A stretch of DNA of 64,000 nt from Collimonas sp. PA-H2 (GTDB lineage: Bacteria > Pseudomonadota > Gammaproteobacteria > Burkholderiales > Burkholderiaceae_D), in the NCBI RefSeq assembly GCF_002564105.1, contig NZ_PDBX01000002.1, positions 1 through 64,000 on the forward strand. Direction: 5' to 3'. Positions 51,964 to 59,043 of this stretch are shown here, one piece after another. Each line of letters opens with the position of its first letter. The stretch's first letter is position 1. Under the pieces are notes generated by a model, which saw only the letters and a list, made by a program, of their open reading frames with translations, ran no database searches and was not told where the DNA came from. Both the position numbers and the translations under genes were made by a program.

Positions 51964-53007
51964 TCAAGCAAACATGCTGGCGTAATCCAGCAGCATTTCT
52001 TCAATAAACAGGCGCGCCGAGAGCGGATGTTCGGCGACCGCGCGACGCTCGTTGCTGCTTTTCAGGGCCCGCAGCAAAGCGCCGGTCTCGATTTTGGCGG
52101 CCAATCCGGCGAGCGCCTTTTCATACCGGGGATAATACCGGATTGTGCCGCACAATTTAAGCGAAAACAGATCGTACAGCCAGCGTTGTTGCCATGCCAC
52201 CAGCTCGGCCACCGGGGTTTTCTGCAAGTGCTCGGCGCATTTCAGGGCGCCGTCGATGCCGGGCCGGGTCAGATGCTGCAAGAACTCGTCGATCAGCTCG
52301 CGCCCTTCGCTTTGCGACTGCGCATAGGCGGTCAGGGGGGCGCCGCCCTGCTCGGCCAGCCAGACATCGGCATCCTTGACATCCTGCTGGCGCAGCCAGG
52401 CCAGCGCCTGCTCGCGCGAAGGCAGCGGCATGGCGAATTTACGGCAACGCGAGAGGATGGTCGGCAGCAGCCGGTCCAGGCTGTTGGAACTGAGCAGGAA
52501 CACCGTATTCGGCGGCGGCTCCTCCAGCGTCTTCAGCAAGGCATTGGCGGCGGCGGTATTGAGCGCCTCGGCCGGATACAGCAGCACCACGCGCTGGCCC
52601 TGGCGATGGGTGGAAATGTTCATGAAACCGGCCAAGGCACGGATCTGATCGATCTTGATTTCCTTGGACGGCGCCTTGGCCGACTTGGCGGTCTTTTTAG
52701 CGTCGCCCGCCTCGCCTTCGGCGCCATCGCCCTCGCCGGCGTCGTCACCGTCCAGGATCTCGGGCCGCACGCGGCGGTAATCAGGATGGTTGTACTGCAC
52801 GAACCAGCCGCAGGAGCCGCATGTGCCGCAGGCATGGCCATCCGCCTGCGGTGTTTCGCACAGCAGCGATTGCGCGAACTGTTCCGCAAAAGCGGTTTTG
52901 CCTATGCCTTCGGCACCATGGAACAGGATCGCGTGCGGCAGCCGCGCGCGCATCTGCTGCAGCTGCTGCCAGACCTCGCCCTGCCATGGAAACAAGGAAT
53001 TACTCAT
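51964..53007 (-). CDS. holB: DNA polymerase III delta' subunit
   Basis: A 347-residue clamp-loader subunit. It begins LFPWQGEVWQQL, with the ATP-fold sequence FHGAEGIGKTAFAEQFAQSL, a four-cysteine zinc module (CETPQADGHACGTCGSC, with an extra acidic insertion after it), and the LLKTLEEPPPNTVFLLSSNSLDRLLPTILSRC sensor block. It lies between tmk and pilZ, as in other betaproteobacteria. The Ala/Lys/Asp/Glu-rich insert at about residues 85-115 is longer than in the E. coli protein. Confidence 0.93.
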   Translation of the reverse strand: MSNSLFPWQGEVWQQLQQMRARLPHAILFHGAEGIGKTAFAEQFAQSLLCETPQADGHACGTCGSCGWFVQYNHPDYRRVRPEILDGDDAGEGDGAEGEAGDAKKTAKSAKAPSKEIKIDQIRALAGFMNISTHRQGQRVVLLYPAEALNTAAANALLKTLEEPPPNTVFLLSSNSLDRLLPTILSRCRKFAMPLPSREQALAWLRQQDVKDADVWLAEQGGAPLTAYAQSQSEGRELIDEFLQHLTRPGIDGALKCAEHLQKTPVAELVAWQQRWLYDLFSLKLCGTIRYYPRYEKALAGLAAKIETGALLRALKSSNERRAVAEHPLSARLFIEEMLLDYASMFA

Positions 53008-53035
53008 GCATTGGCCTTATCGGTTGACCGTTGAG

Positions 53036-53665
53036 TCATGGCGTCGCCTGTCTTGCGCATAAAGCCGCGATGATTGTGCTCAGCGTCTGCTGGACCTCGG
53101 CTATCGTCCTGGTCGCATCGATGATCTGGAAGCGCTCTGGAAACTGGGCGGCGCGGCGCAGGTATTCGGCGCGGGTGGCGGCGAAGAAGTCTGACTTTTC
53201 CTGTTCGAACTTGTCCAGCGTACGGGTGGCGTCGAGACGGTCGCGCGCCACTTCCAGCGGCACATCGAACAGCAAGGTCAGGTCCGGCTGCAGATGCGGA
53301 TGCACCCATTGCTCAAGCGCTTCCAGTTTGGCCAGCGGCAGTTGCCGGCCGCCGCCCTGGTAGGCGAAGGTGGCGTCGCTGAAACGGTCCGAAATCACCC
53401 AGTCGCCGCGCGCCAGCGCCGGCTCGATGACTTGCGCCAGATGCTCGCGGCGCGCCGCAAACATCAGCATGGCCTCGGTTTCCAGGTGCATTTTCTGGTG
53501 CAGCAGCACTTCGCGCAACGCCTCTCCCAGCCCGGTGCCGCCCGGTTCGCGGCTGGTCACTACCGTCAGGCCGCGGCTGCGCAGCAGATCGGCGACAAAG
53601 CCGATATGGGTCGACTTGCCGGCGCCGTCTATGCCTTCGAATGTGATGAATTTTCCTGATGCCAT
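53036..53665 (-). CDS. tmk: Thymidylate kinase
   Basis: A 209-residue kinase. The P-loop is [11 protein letters not shown], then [19 protein letters not shown] and the [18 protein letters not shown] block (DR motif and substrate loop). It phosphorylates dTMP to dTDP. The ATG at 53665 is chosen because the residues before it do not belong to the family. It is followed by holB with a 28-base gap and preceded by mltG, one transcription unit. Confidence 0.95.
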   Translation of the reverse strand: MASGKFITFEGIDGAGKSTHIGFVADLLRSRGLTVVTSREPGGTGLGEALREVLLHQKMHLETEAMLMFAARREHLAQVIEPALARGDWVISDRFSDATFAYQGGGRQLPLAKLEALEQWVHPHLQPDLTLLFDVPLEVARDRLDATRTLDKFEQEKSDFFAATRAEYLRRAAQFPERFQIIDATRTIAEVQQTLSTIIAALCARQATP

Positions 53666-53757
53666 TGTCTTAATCTGTTTGTGGAGCTGTATCACGCTGC
53701 TGAGTTGCGTTACTGCTTATTTACTATTTTTACTATTATCCCCCATCAGCGGGAAAT

Positions 53758-54738
53758 CTAGCGCTGATACTGATTGACCGCCTGGTTATGTTCGCCGAGA
53801 TTGCTGGAGAAATGGCTGCTGCCATCGCCACGGGCGACGAAGTACAAGGCGTCGGTTTGCGCCGGGTGCAGCGCCGCCGCGATCGATTCGGCGCCGGGCA
53901 AGGCAATCGGCGTCGGCGGCAGGCCGGCACGGGTGTAGGTATTGTAAGGCGTGTCGGTGGTCAGGTCGCGTTTGCGGATGACACCCTGGTACTGCTCGCC
54001 CATGCCGTAGATCACGGTCGGGTCGGTCTGCAGCAGCATGCCGATCTTCAAACGGTTGACGAAGACGCCGGCAATCGTGCTGCGGTCGGCGCGGCGGCCG
54101 GTTTCCTTTTCCACGATGGAGGCCATGATCAGGGCTTCGTATGGGGTCTTGTAGGGCAGCGTGGCGTCACGCCCTTCCCAAGCCTGGTTGAGGCGCTTGA
54201 GCAGCAAGGCATGCGCCTGCTTGTACACCTGCAGATCACTGGATCCCTTGGCGAACAGATAGGTGTCCGGAAAAAACAAGCCTTCCGGCATGCTGTAGTC
54301 CGGGCTGATCTTTGCCAGCAGTTCGGCATCGGACAAGTCCGCCGTATCGTGCTTGAGCGCGGCTTGCGCCGCGACCGCCTGGCGCATCTGGCGGAAAGTC
54401 CAGCCTTCGATCACGGTCAGCGATTCTTGCGCAAACTCGCCGCGCACCAGCTGCGTCAGCAGGCGCAGCGGCGTGGCGCCCGGTTTCAGCTCGTAGCTGC
54501 CAGCCTTCAGCTTGCCGCCCTTGCCGGTGACGCGCGCCAACAATTCCAGCAGTTGCGGATTGACGCCGGCGCCAGCATCGGCGATCTGTTCCGCCGAACT
54601 GGCGAGGGTGCTGCCGGGCTTGATGGCGAACGGCCGCACCGGCCCGGCGTCGAATACCGGTTGCTGGGCCCAGTAAGCCACGCCGCCGGCGGCCAGGCCG
54701 CCCAACAAGATTACCCACAACAATAGTTTTTTAAACAA
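53758..54738 (-). CDS. mltG: Endolytic murein transglycosylase MltG
   Basis: A 326-residue membrane-anchored enzyme (YceG domain). It starts at a TTG (54738) with GGAG nine bases before it; no suitable ATG exists. An N-terminal helix (KKLLLWVILLGGLAAGG) anchors it. The catalytic Glu lies in YEALIMASIVEKETGR, and the fold signatures QTDPTVIYGMG and PYNTYTRAGLPPTPIALPG are present. It cleaves nascent glycan strands to set their length. Confidence 0.92.
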   Translation of the reverse strand: MFKKLLLWVILLGGLAAGGVAYWAQQPVFDAGPVRPFAIKPGSTLASSAEQIADAGAGVNPQLLELLARVTGKGGKLKAGSYELKPGATPLRLLTQLVRGEFAQESLTVIEGWTFRQMRQAVAAQAALKHDTADLSDAELLAKISPDYSMPEGLFFPDTYLFAKGSSDLQVYKQAHALLLKRLNQAWEGRDATLPYKTPYEALIMASIVEKETGRRADRSTIAGVFVNRLKIGMLLQTDPTVIYGMGEQYQGVIRKRDLTTDTPYNTYTRAGLPPTPIALPGAESIAAALHPAQTDALYFVARGDGSSHFSSNLGEHNQAVNQYQR

Positions 54739-54882
54739 GACCGGTCGCTCCGAATTTATCGCATTTATTAGCGCATTTATTAACTCAAGCAGCGCAAAAA
54801 CGGCTAAATCCAACGCCTTTTTTGCGACATCACTATAATCAACCCAATATGATAATCGCTGTTTTGGGAATGCCTACAATTT

Positions 54883-55926
54883 ATGAATGAAATGACAAGT
54901 ATCTGGCCGGATTTTTTACAGCAACAGACATTGGCAGCGCTGCCGCCGGCTGCGGCGGCCCAACCGTCTTTCTTCGCCCCGCTGCCGGAACTGGGCCTGA
55001 TCGCCGTCAGCGGCGAAGACGCCGCCAGCTTCCTGCACACCCAGCTCACCAACGACGTCCAGAACCTGACCGCCGCACAGGCGCGGCTGGCCGGCTATTG
55101 CTCACCCAAGGGCCGCCTGCAAGCGACCTTCCTGATGTGGAAGAGCGGCGACAGCGTCTTCCTGCAACTGCCGCGCGAGATCCAGGCAACGCTGCAAAAA
55201 CGCCTGCAAATGTTCGTCATGCGCGCCAAGGCCAAGCTGGCTGATGTCACTGATACGCACGCCGTCCTCGGCCTGGCTGGCAATGCCGTTGCAGCAGCGC
55301 TGGCGCCATGGTTCCCGGTTTTGCCGGATGCGCCCTATGGCAAGATCGACAACCAGCATGGCAGCCTGATCCGCGTCGCCGACGCCGATGGCGCGCCGCG
55401 CTACCAATGGATTACCAGTCCTGAGACGGCCATCGCCGCCTGGCCGCTGCTGAGCGGCAGCCTGCAAGCGCTGGGCGCGCAAGCCTGGCGCCTAGGCGAA
55501 ATCCAGGCCGGCATCCCGCAGATCACGCTGGCTACGCAGGAACAGTTCGTACCGCAAATGGTCAACTTTGAAGTGGTTGGCGGCGTCAATTTCAAGAAAG
55601 GCTGCTACCCGGGACAGGAAATCGTCGCCCGCAGCCAGTACCTGGGCAAGCTCAAGCGCCGCGCCATGCTCGCCAGCGTGCAAGCTACCGGCATCGCCGC
55701 CGCCACCGAGGTATTTTCCAGCAACGATCCCGAGCAGCCGTGTGGCATGATCGTCAATGCCGAGGCCGACAGCGCGCACAGCAGCCGCTGCCTGCTGGAG
55801 ATCAAGCTGGCTGCGCTGGAGGGCGGCGGCACCATACATCTGGGCTCGGCGCACGGCGCGCAATTGCAATTCCACGCGCTGCCGTATTCGATCATCGACG
55901 TCACCGACTCTGAGCTGTCGGCCTGA
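54883..55926 (+). CDS. ygfZ: Folate-binding tRNA-modifying protein YgfZ
   Basis: A 347-residue protein of the YgfZ/GcvT-like family. The signature KKGCYPGQEIVARSQYLGKLKRR (about residues 245-267) includes the conserved cysteine. N-terminal LIAVSGEDAASFLHTQLTNDV is also characteristic. It assists Fe-S enzyme maintenance through folate. Divergent from mltG-tmk-holB, as in many betaproteobacteria. The DUF4936 gene follows seven bases later. Confidence 0.92.
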   Translation: MNEMTSIWPDFLQQQTLAALPPAAAAQPSFFAPLPELGLIAVSGEDAASFLHTQLTNDVQNLTAAQARLAGYCSPKGRLQATFLMWKSGDSVFLQLPREIQATLQKRLQMFVMRAKAKLADVTDTHAVLGLAGNAVAAALAPWFPVLPDAPYGKIDNQHGSLIRVADADGAPRYQWITSPETAIAAWPLLSGSLQALGAQAWRLGEIQAGIPQITLATQEQFVPQMVNFEVVGGVNFKKGCYPGQEIVARSQYLGKLKRRAMLASVQATGIAAATEVFSSNDPEQPCGMIVNAEADSAHSSRCLLEIKLAALEGGGTIHLGSAHGAQLQFHALPYSIIDVTDSELSA

Positions 55927-55933
55927 GCCAGCG

Positions 55934-56227
55934 ATGAGCACCAATCTGTATATCTACTACAAGGTCGCGGCCAGCCGCGCCCAGGAATTCGACCATGCCG
56001 CCGCCGCCATGCAGGCCGACCTGTCGCTGCAGCACCAGATCAATACCGCGCTCAAGCGCAGCGCGGAAATAAAAGATGAACACCATACCTGGATGGAAGT
56101 GTATTCTTCGGTGCCGCCGGATTTCCTGCAAGTGATCGATCAGGCGGTTACCCAGCATGGTCTCGCAGCCTTTATCGAAGGCCCTCGTCATACCGAATTT
56201 TTTGTAAATATTTCATCATGTGCTTGA
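55934..56227 (+). CDS. DUF4936 family protein
   Basis: A 97-residue protein starting at the ATG at 55934. It contains NLYIYYKVAASRAQEF and HHTWMEVYSSVPPDF, which match the small DUF4936 family found in betaproteobacteria next to ygfZ. No function is known. It overlaps the NRDE gene by ten bases, so it sits inside a ygfZ-DUF4936-NRDE operon. Confidence 0.8.
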   Translation: MSTNLYIYYKVAASRAQEFDHAAAAMQADLSLQHQINTALKRSAEIKDEHHTWMEVYSSVPPDFLQVIDQAVTQHGLAAFIEGPRHTEFFVNISSCA

Positions 56228-56994
56228 TTGTTTTTGCGTGGCAAGTGATTCCTGGCTCTCCCTTGATAGCCGCCGCCAACCGCGATGAATTCTATGCGCG
56301 CCCGAGCGCTGCCGCCAGCTGGTGGGAAGACCAGCCCGACATCTACGCCGGCCGCGACCTGCAGGACGGCGGCACCTGGATCGGCATCACCCGCGGCGGC
56401 CGCTTTGCCGCCATCACCAATGTCCGCGCGCCGGCCGAACGGCGGCCCGATGCGCCCAGCCGCGGCGCGCTGGTGGCTGATTTCCTGGCCAGCCGAAAAA
56501 CGGCGGCGGAATATGTCGCTGAAATCGCTGTCGACGCCGCGCGCTTCAACGGTTTCAACCTGCTGGTCGGCGATGGCAGCCAGCTGATCTGGTACTCTAA
56601 CAAGGGCGAGGCGGATCCGCGCAACGGCCAGCCTTTGGCGCCCGGCGTCTACGGCTTGTCGAACGCCACGCTGGACGTCTGCTGGCCCAAGGTGGTGCGC
56701 ACCAAGGCGCAATTCTCCAGCCTGCTGTGCCAGGGTGCCCCCGACGCCTGCTTCTTCGACATGCTCAGCGACACCACCCGTTCCGGTGATTGCCGCCTGC
56801 CGTCCACCGGCGTCAGCATTGAAACCGAACGCATACTGTCGGCCGTATTCATCGAATCGCCGGATTACGGCACGCGTGCTTCCACCATCGTGAGAGTGAA
56901 AGCCAACGGCAGCGCCATGTTGCACGAACGAATTGCGACGCCCTCAGGCGCGCCTTGCCACACCCACGCGCCATCCGGCCGCTGTACGCGCTGA
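56218..56994 (+). CDS. NRDE family protein (TANGO2-like)
   Basis: A 258-residue protein beginning MCLIVFAW and containing LIAAANRDEFYARP, the NRDE motif that gives the family its name, then WWEDQPDIYAGRDLQDGGTWIGITRGGRFAAITNVR. The eukaryotic relative TANGO2 is linked to lipid or heme handling; the bacterial role is unknown. Its 3' end overlaps the convergent GNAT gene by about 130 bases, so one of the two probably has a drawn-out tail. Confidence 0.88.
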   Translation: MCLIVFAWQVIPGSPLIAAANRDEFYARPSAAASWWEDQPDIYAGRDLQDGGTWIGITRGGRFAAITNVRAPAERRPDAPSRGALVADFLASRKTAAEYVAEIAVDAARFNGFNLLVGDGSQLIWYSNKGEADPRNGQPLAPGVYGLSNATLDVCWPKVVRTKAQFSSLLCQGAPDACFFDMLSDTTRSGDCRLPSTGVSIETERILSAVFIESPDYGTRASTIVRVKANGSAMLHERIATPSGAPCHTHAPSGRCTR

Positions 56995-57458
56995 AGACGA
57001 GCTCCTGCCTGCCATCCTGCCAGGATCAACGTCAGCTGAAAAACCTGGCGCATGCAGACATGCGCAATTCCCGCTTCGTAGTATTCCTCGCCATCGCGGA
57101 TGAAGCCGTGGCGGCCATAAAAGGCTTCCGCCTGCGTCTGTGCATTCAGCACCACTTCGCGGTCGCCGCGCTGGTGCGCCTGCGCCATCAATGCTTGCAA
57201 GATGGCAGCGCCTATGCCCTGCCCACGCCCGGCCGAACGCACCGCCATGCGGCCGATGTGGCCGTCCGGCAGCAAGCGTCCGGTGCCGATGGCATGGCCG
57301 CTCTCGTCATAGGCGACGGCATGCAGGCAATGCTCATCCATATCGTCCCACTCCAGCTCGACCGGGATTTTTTGCTCAATCACGAAGACGTCGAAACGCA
57401 CTGCGCGTGCGTCCGCCTTCTGCACGACCCAGTTGTCGACTGTCAGATCAAATTTCAT
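56865..57458 (-). CDS. GNAT acetyltransferase with long C-terminal tail
   Basis: A 197-residue protein. The first 145 residues form a complete GNAT domain (VFVIEQKIPVELEWDDMDEHCLHAVAY; RMAVRSAGRGQGIGAAILQALM; AQTQAEAFYGRHGFIRDGEEYYEAGIAHVCMR), matching the ElaA/YafP-type. The following 50 residues are coded antisense to the end of the NRDE gene and have no family resemblance, so the ancestral stop was probably lost. An ATG six codons earlier (57476) is an alternative start. Confidence 0.8.
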   Translation of the reverse strand: MKFDLTVDNWVVQKADARAVRFDVFVIEQKIPVELEWDDMDEHCLHAVAYDESGHAIGTGRLLPDGHIGRMAVRSAGRGQGIGAAILQALMAQAHQRGDREVVLNAQTQAEAFYGRHGFIRDGEEYYEAGIAHVCMRQVFQLTLILAGWQAGARLQRVQRPDGAWVWQGAPEGVAIRSCNMALPLAFTLTMVEARVP

Positions 57459-57485
57459 GTGTTCTACATTTCCCATTGTTGATTT

Positions 57486-57914
57486 TCAGCCCGGCTTGAT
57501 CTTGAGCGCAGCCCGGTTGTGCCTGAGATACTTGAAAGTGCCCATCGCCTTTGCCACCAGGTGGTCACCGTGCCACAGCTCGGCATCGCAAAAGCACATG
57601 GTGGTGGATTGATGGAAGGCCCGGCCCTTGGCCACGAGCCGCGCGCCGGTGCGCCCCGCCGGCTGCAGGAAGCTGGTTTTCATTTCTACCGTGACAGCCG
57701 CTTCGGCTTGCGGAAAAAGCGAACGGCCGGCCAGCGCCATCACCACGTCCAGCATGGTCATCGACACTCCGCCATGGGTCACCTGCCAGCTGTTCATGTG
57801 ATGCGGCTGCAAAGTCAGGGCCAGCTCGGCCACGCCCTCGCCCATCTCGACGAATTCAACGCCGAGATAAGTCAGGAAGGGATTATCTATCGGAAAAACA
57901 TGGGAAGGAAACAT
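57486..57914 (-). CDS. PaaI-family thioesterase (hotdog fold)
   Basis: A 142-residue hotdog-fold protein with the PaaI/YbgC-like signature NSWQVTHGGVSMTMLDVVMALAG, including the catalytic Asp, and VTVEMKTSFLQPA. Members hydrolyse acyl-CoA thioesters, often aromatic. No pathway context is given by neighbours. It lies between the GNAT and Dabb genes on the same strand, closely spaced. Confidence 0.87.
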   Translation of the reverse strand: MFPSHVFPIDNPFLTYLGVEFVEMGEGVAELALTLQPHHMNSWQVTHGGVSMTMLDVVMALAGRSLFPQAEAAVTVEMKTSFLQPAGRTGARLVAKGRAFHQSTTMCFCDAELWHGDHLVAKAMGTFKYLRHNRAALKIKPG

Positions 57915-57923
57915 GGCGACCGC

Positions 57924-58235
57924 TCAGCTCAGGTAATCCATGCATTGGCGCGCTTCGCGCACCGCGCCGAAGAAGGGCTTGATGGCGACGTGGGCTGGAT
58001 GGTTCTGGTAGGCGTCCAATGCCGCCTGCGACTCGAATTCGGAATTCAGCAAGACGTCATAAGTCGCTTCCAGGCCGGGCTGGGCCACTACTGCCTCGAA
58101 CTTCAGCATGCCGGGCACGATGCCGGCGCAACTGTCCAGCAGGGCCTTGAGTTTCAACGCATTGCTGGCCTTGTCGGCGCCTTCGGCGTGGTCTTTCAAT
58201 TTCCACAATACGATGTGTTTGAGGGTCGCGCTCAT
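57924..58235 (-). CDS. Dabb (stress-responsive A/B barrel) protein
   Basis: A 103-residue protein: LKHIVLWKLKDHAEG at the start and YDVLLNSEFESQAALDAYQNHPAHV near the middle, the two signatures of Dabb domain proteins. They form dimeric ferredoxin-like barrels, sometimes catalysing small rearrangements. Ten bases upstream of the thioesterase gene and probably co-transcribed with it. Confidence 0.87.
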   Translation of the reverse strand: MSATLKHIVLWKLKDHAEGADKASNALKLKALLDSCAGIVPGMLKFEAVVAQPGLEATYDVLLNSEFESQAALDAYQNHPAHVAIKPFFGAVREARQCMDYLS

Positions 58236-58349
58236 GGGATCTCTGCTCTCTGTCTGATATGAATGAATGCCGCGCGCTCCTGCAACGCCGGGGCCGCGGC
58301 CAATCCGTCATTTTACATTCTTGGCGCAGCGCTGCCTCTGGCCGCCGGT

Positions 58350-58949
58350 TTACTCAGTCAGCAATTTATACGCAATCGTCCACATGGTAAGTCCGACCAC
58401 GACTTCCAATATGCGCCAGGAAACCGGTTTGGCGAAGATCGGCCGCAGCAAGGCGGCGCCATAGCCGAGCGCAAAAAAGAATACCAGCGAAGCCAGCATG
58501 GCGCCGCCGGCGAACCCTGCCTTGTCGTCCGGGAACTGGGTCGAGATGGAACCGATCAGCAATACCGTATCCAGATAGACGTGCGGATTGAGCCAGGTCA
58601 GCGCCGCGCACGTCAGCAAGGTTGGCAGCAAGGCAGCCGCGCCATTTTCCGCCTGCTCCAGCACCGCCGAGGATTTCCAGGCCGTGTAGAAGCTTCTGGC
58701 GCCATACAGGAACAGGAAAGCTGCACCGCCGTAGCGCATCGCGCTGGTCAGCCACGGGGCTTGCTGGATGACGATCGCCAGGCCGGTCACGCCCAGCAGT
58801 ATCAGGACGGCATCCGAGACGGCGCAGGTCAGGCAGACCCAGAACACATGCTCGCGCTTCAATCCCTGCTTGAGAACAAAGGCATTTTGCGAACCGATCG
58901 CCAGGATCAGCGACAGGGAAAGAGAAAAACCAGAAATTGCAGCAGACAT
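58350..58949 (-). CDS. LysE-family exporter (ArgO-like)
   Basis: A 199-residue protein with six hydrophobic segments. The N-terminus LSLILAIGSQNAFVLKQGLKREHVFWVCLTCAVSDA and the central TWLNPHVYLDTVLLIGS are typical of ArgO/LysE exporters. It should release arginine, lysine or analogues from the cell. No LysG/ArgP regulator is adjacent. The ATG at 58949 is the only good start. Confidence 0.9.
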   Translation of the reverse strand: MSAAISGFSLSLSLILAIGSQNAFVLKQGLKREHVFWVCLTCAVSDAVLILLGVTGLAIVIQQAPWLTSAMRYGGAAFLFLYGARSFYTAWKSSAVLEQAENGAAALLPTLLTCAALTWLNPHVYLDTVLLIGSISTQFPDDKAGFAGGAMLASLVFFFALGYGAALLRPIFAKPVSWRILEVVVGLTMWTIAYKLLTE

Positions 58950-59043
58950 GCATCTCCAACGTCAATATTTTTCAGGCGGCGGCAGCGGCCCTGGGCCTGC
59001 ATTTTAAACCAGCCGGACCAGGCCTGATGGCTGGGGCCTGTCC

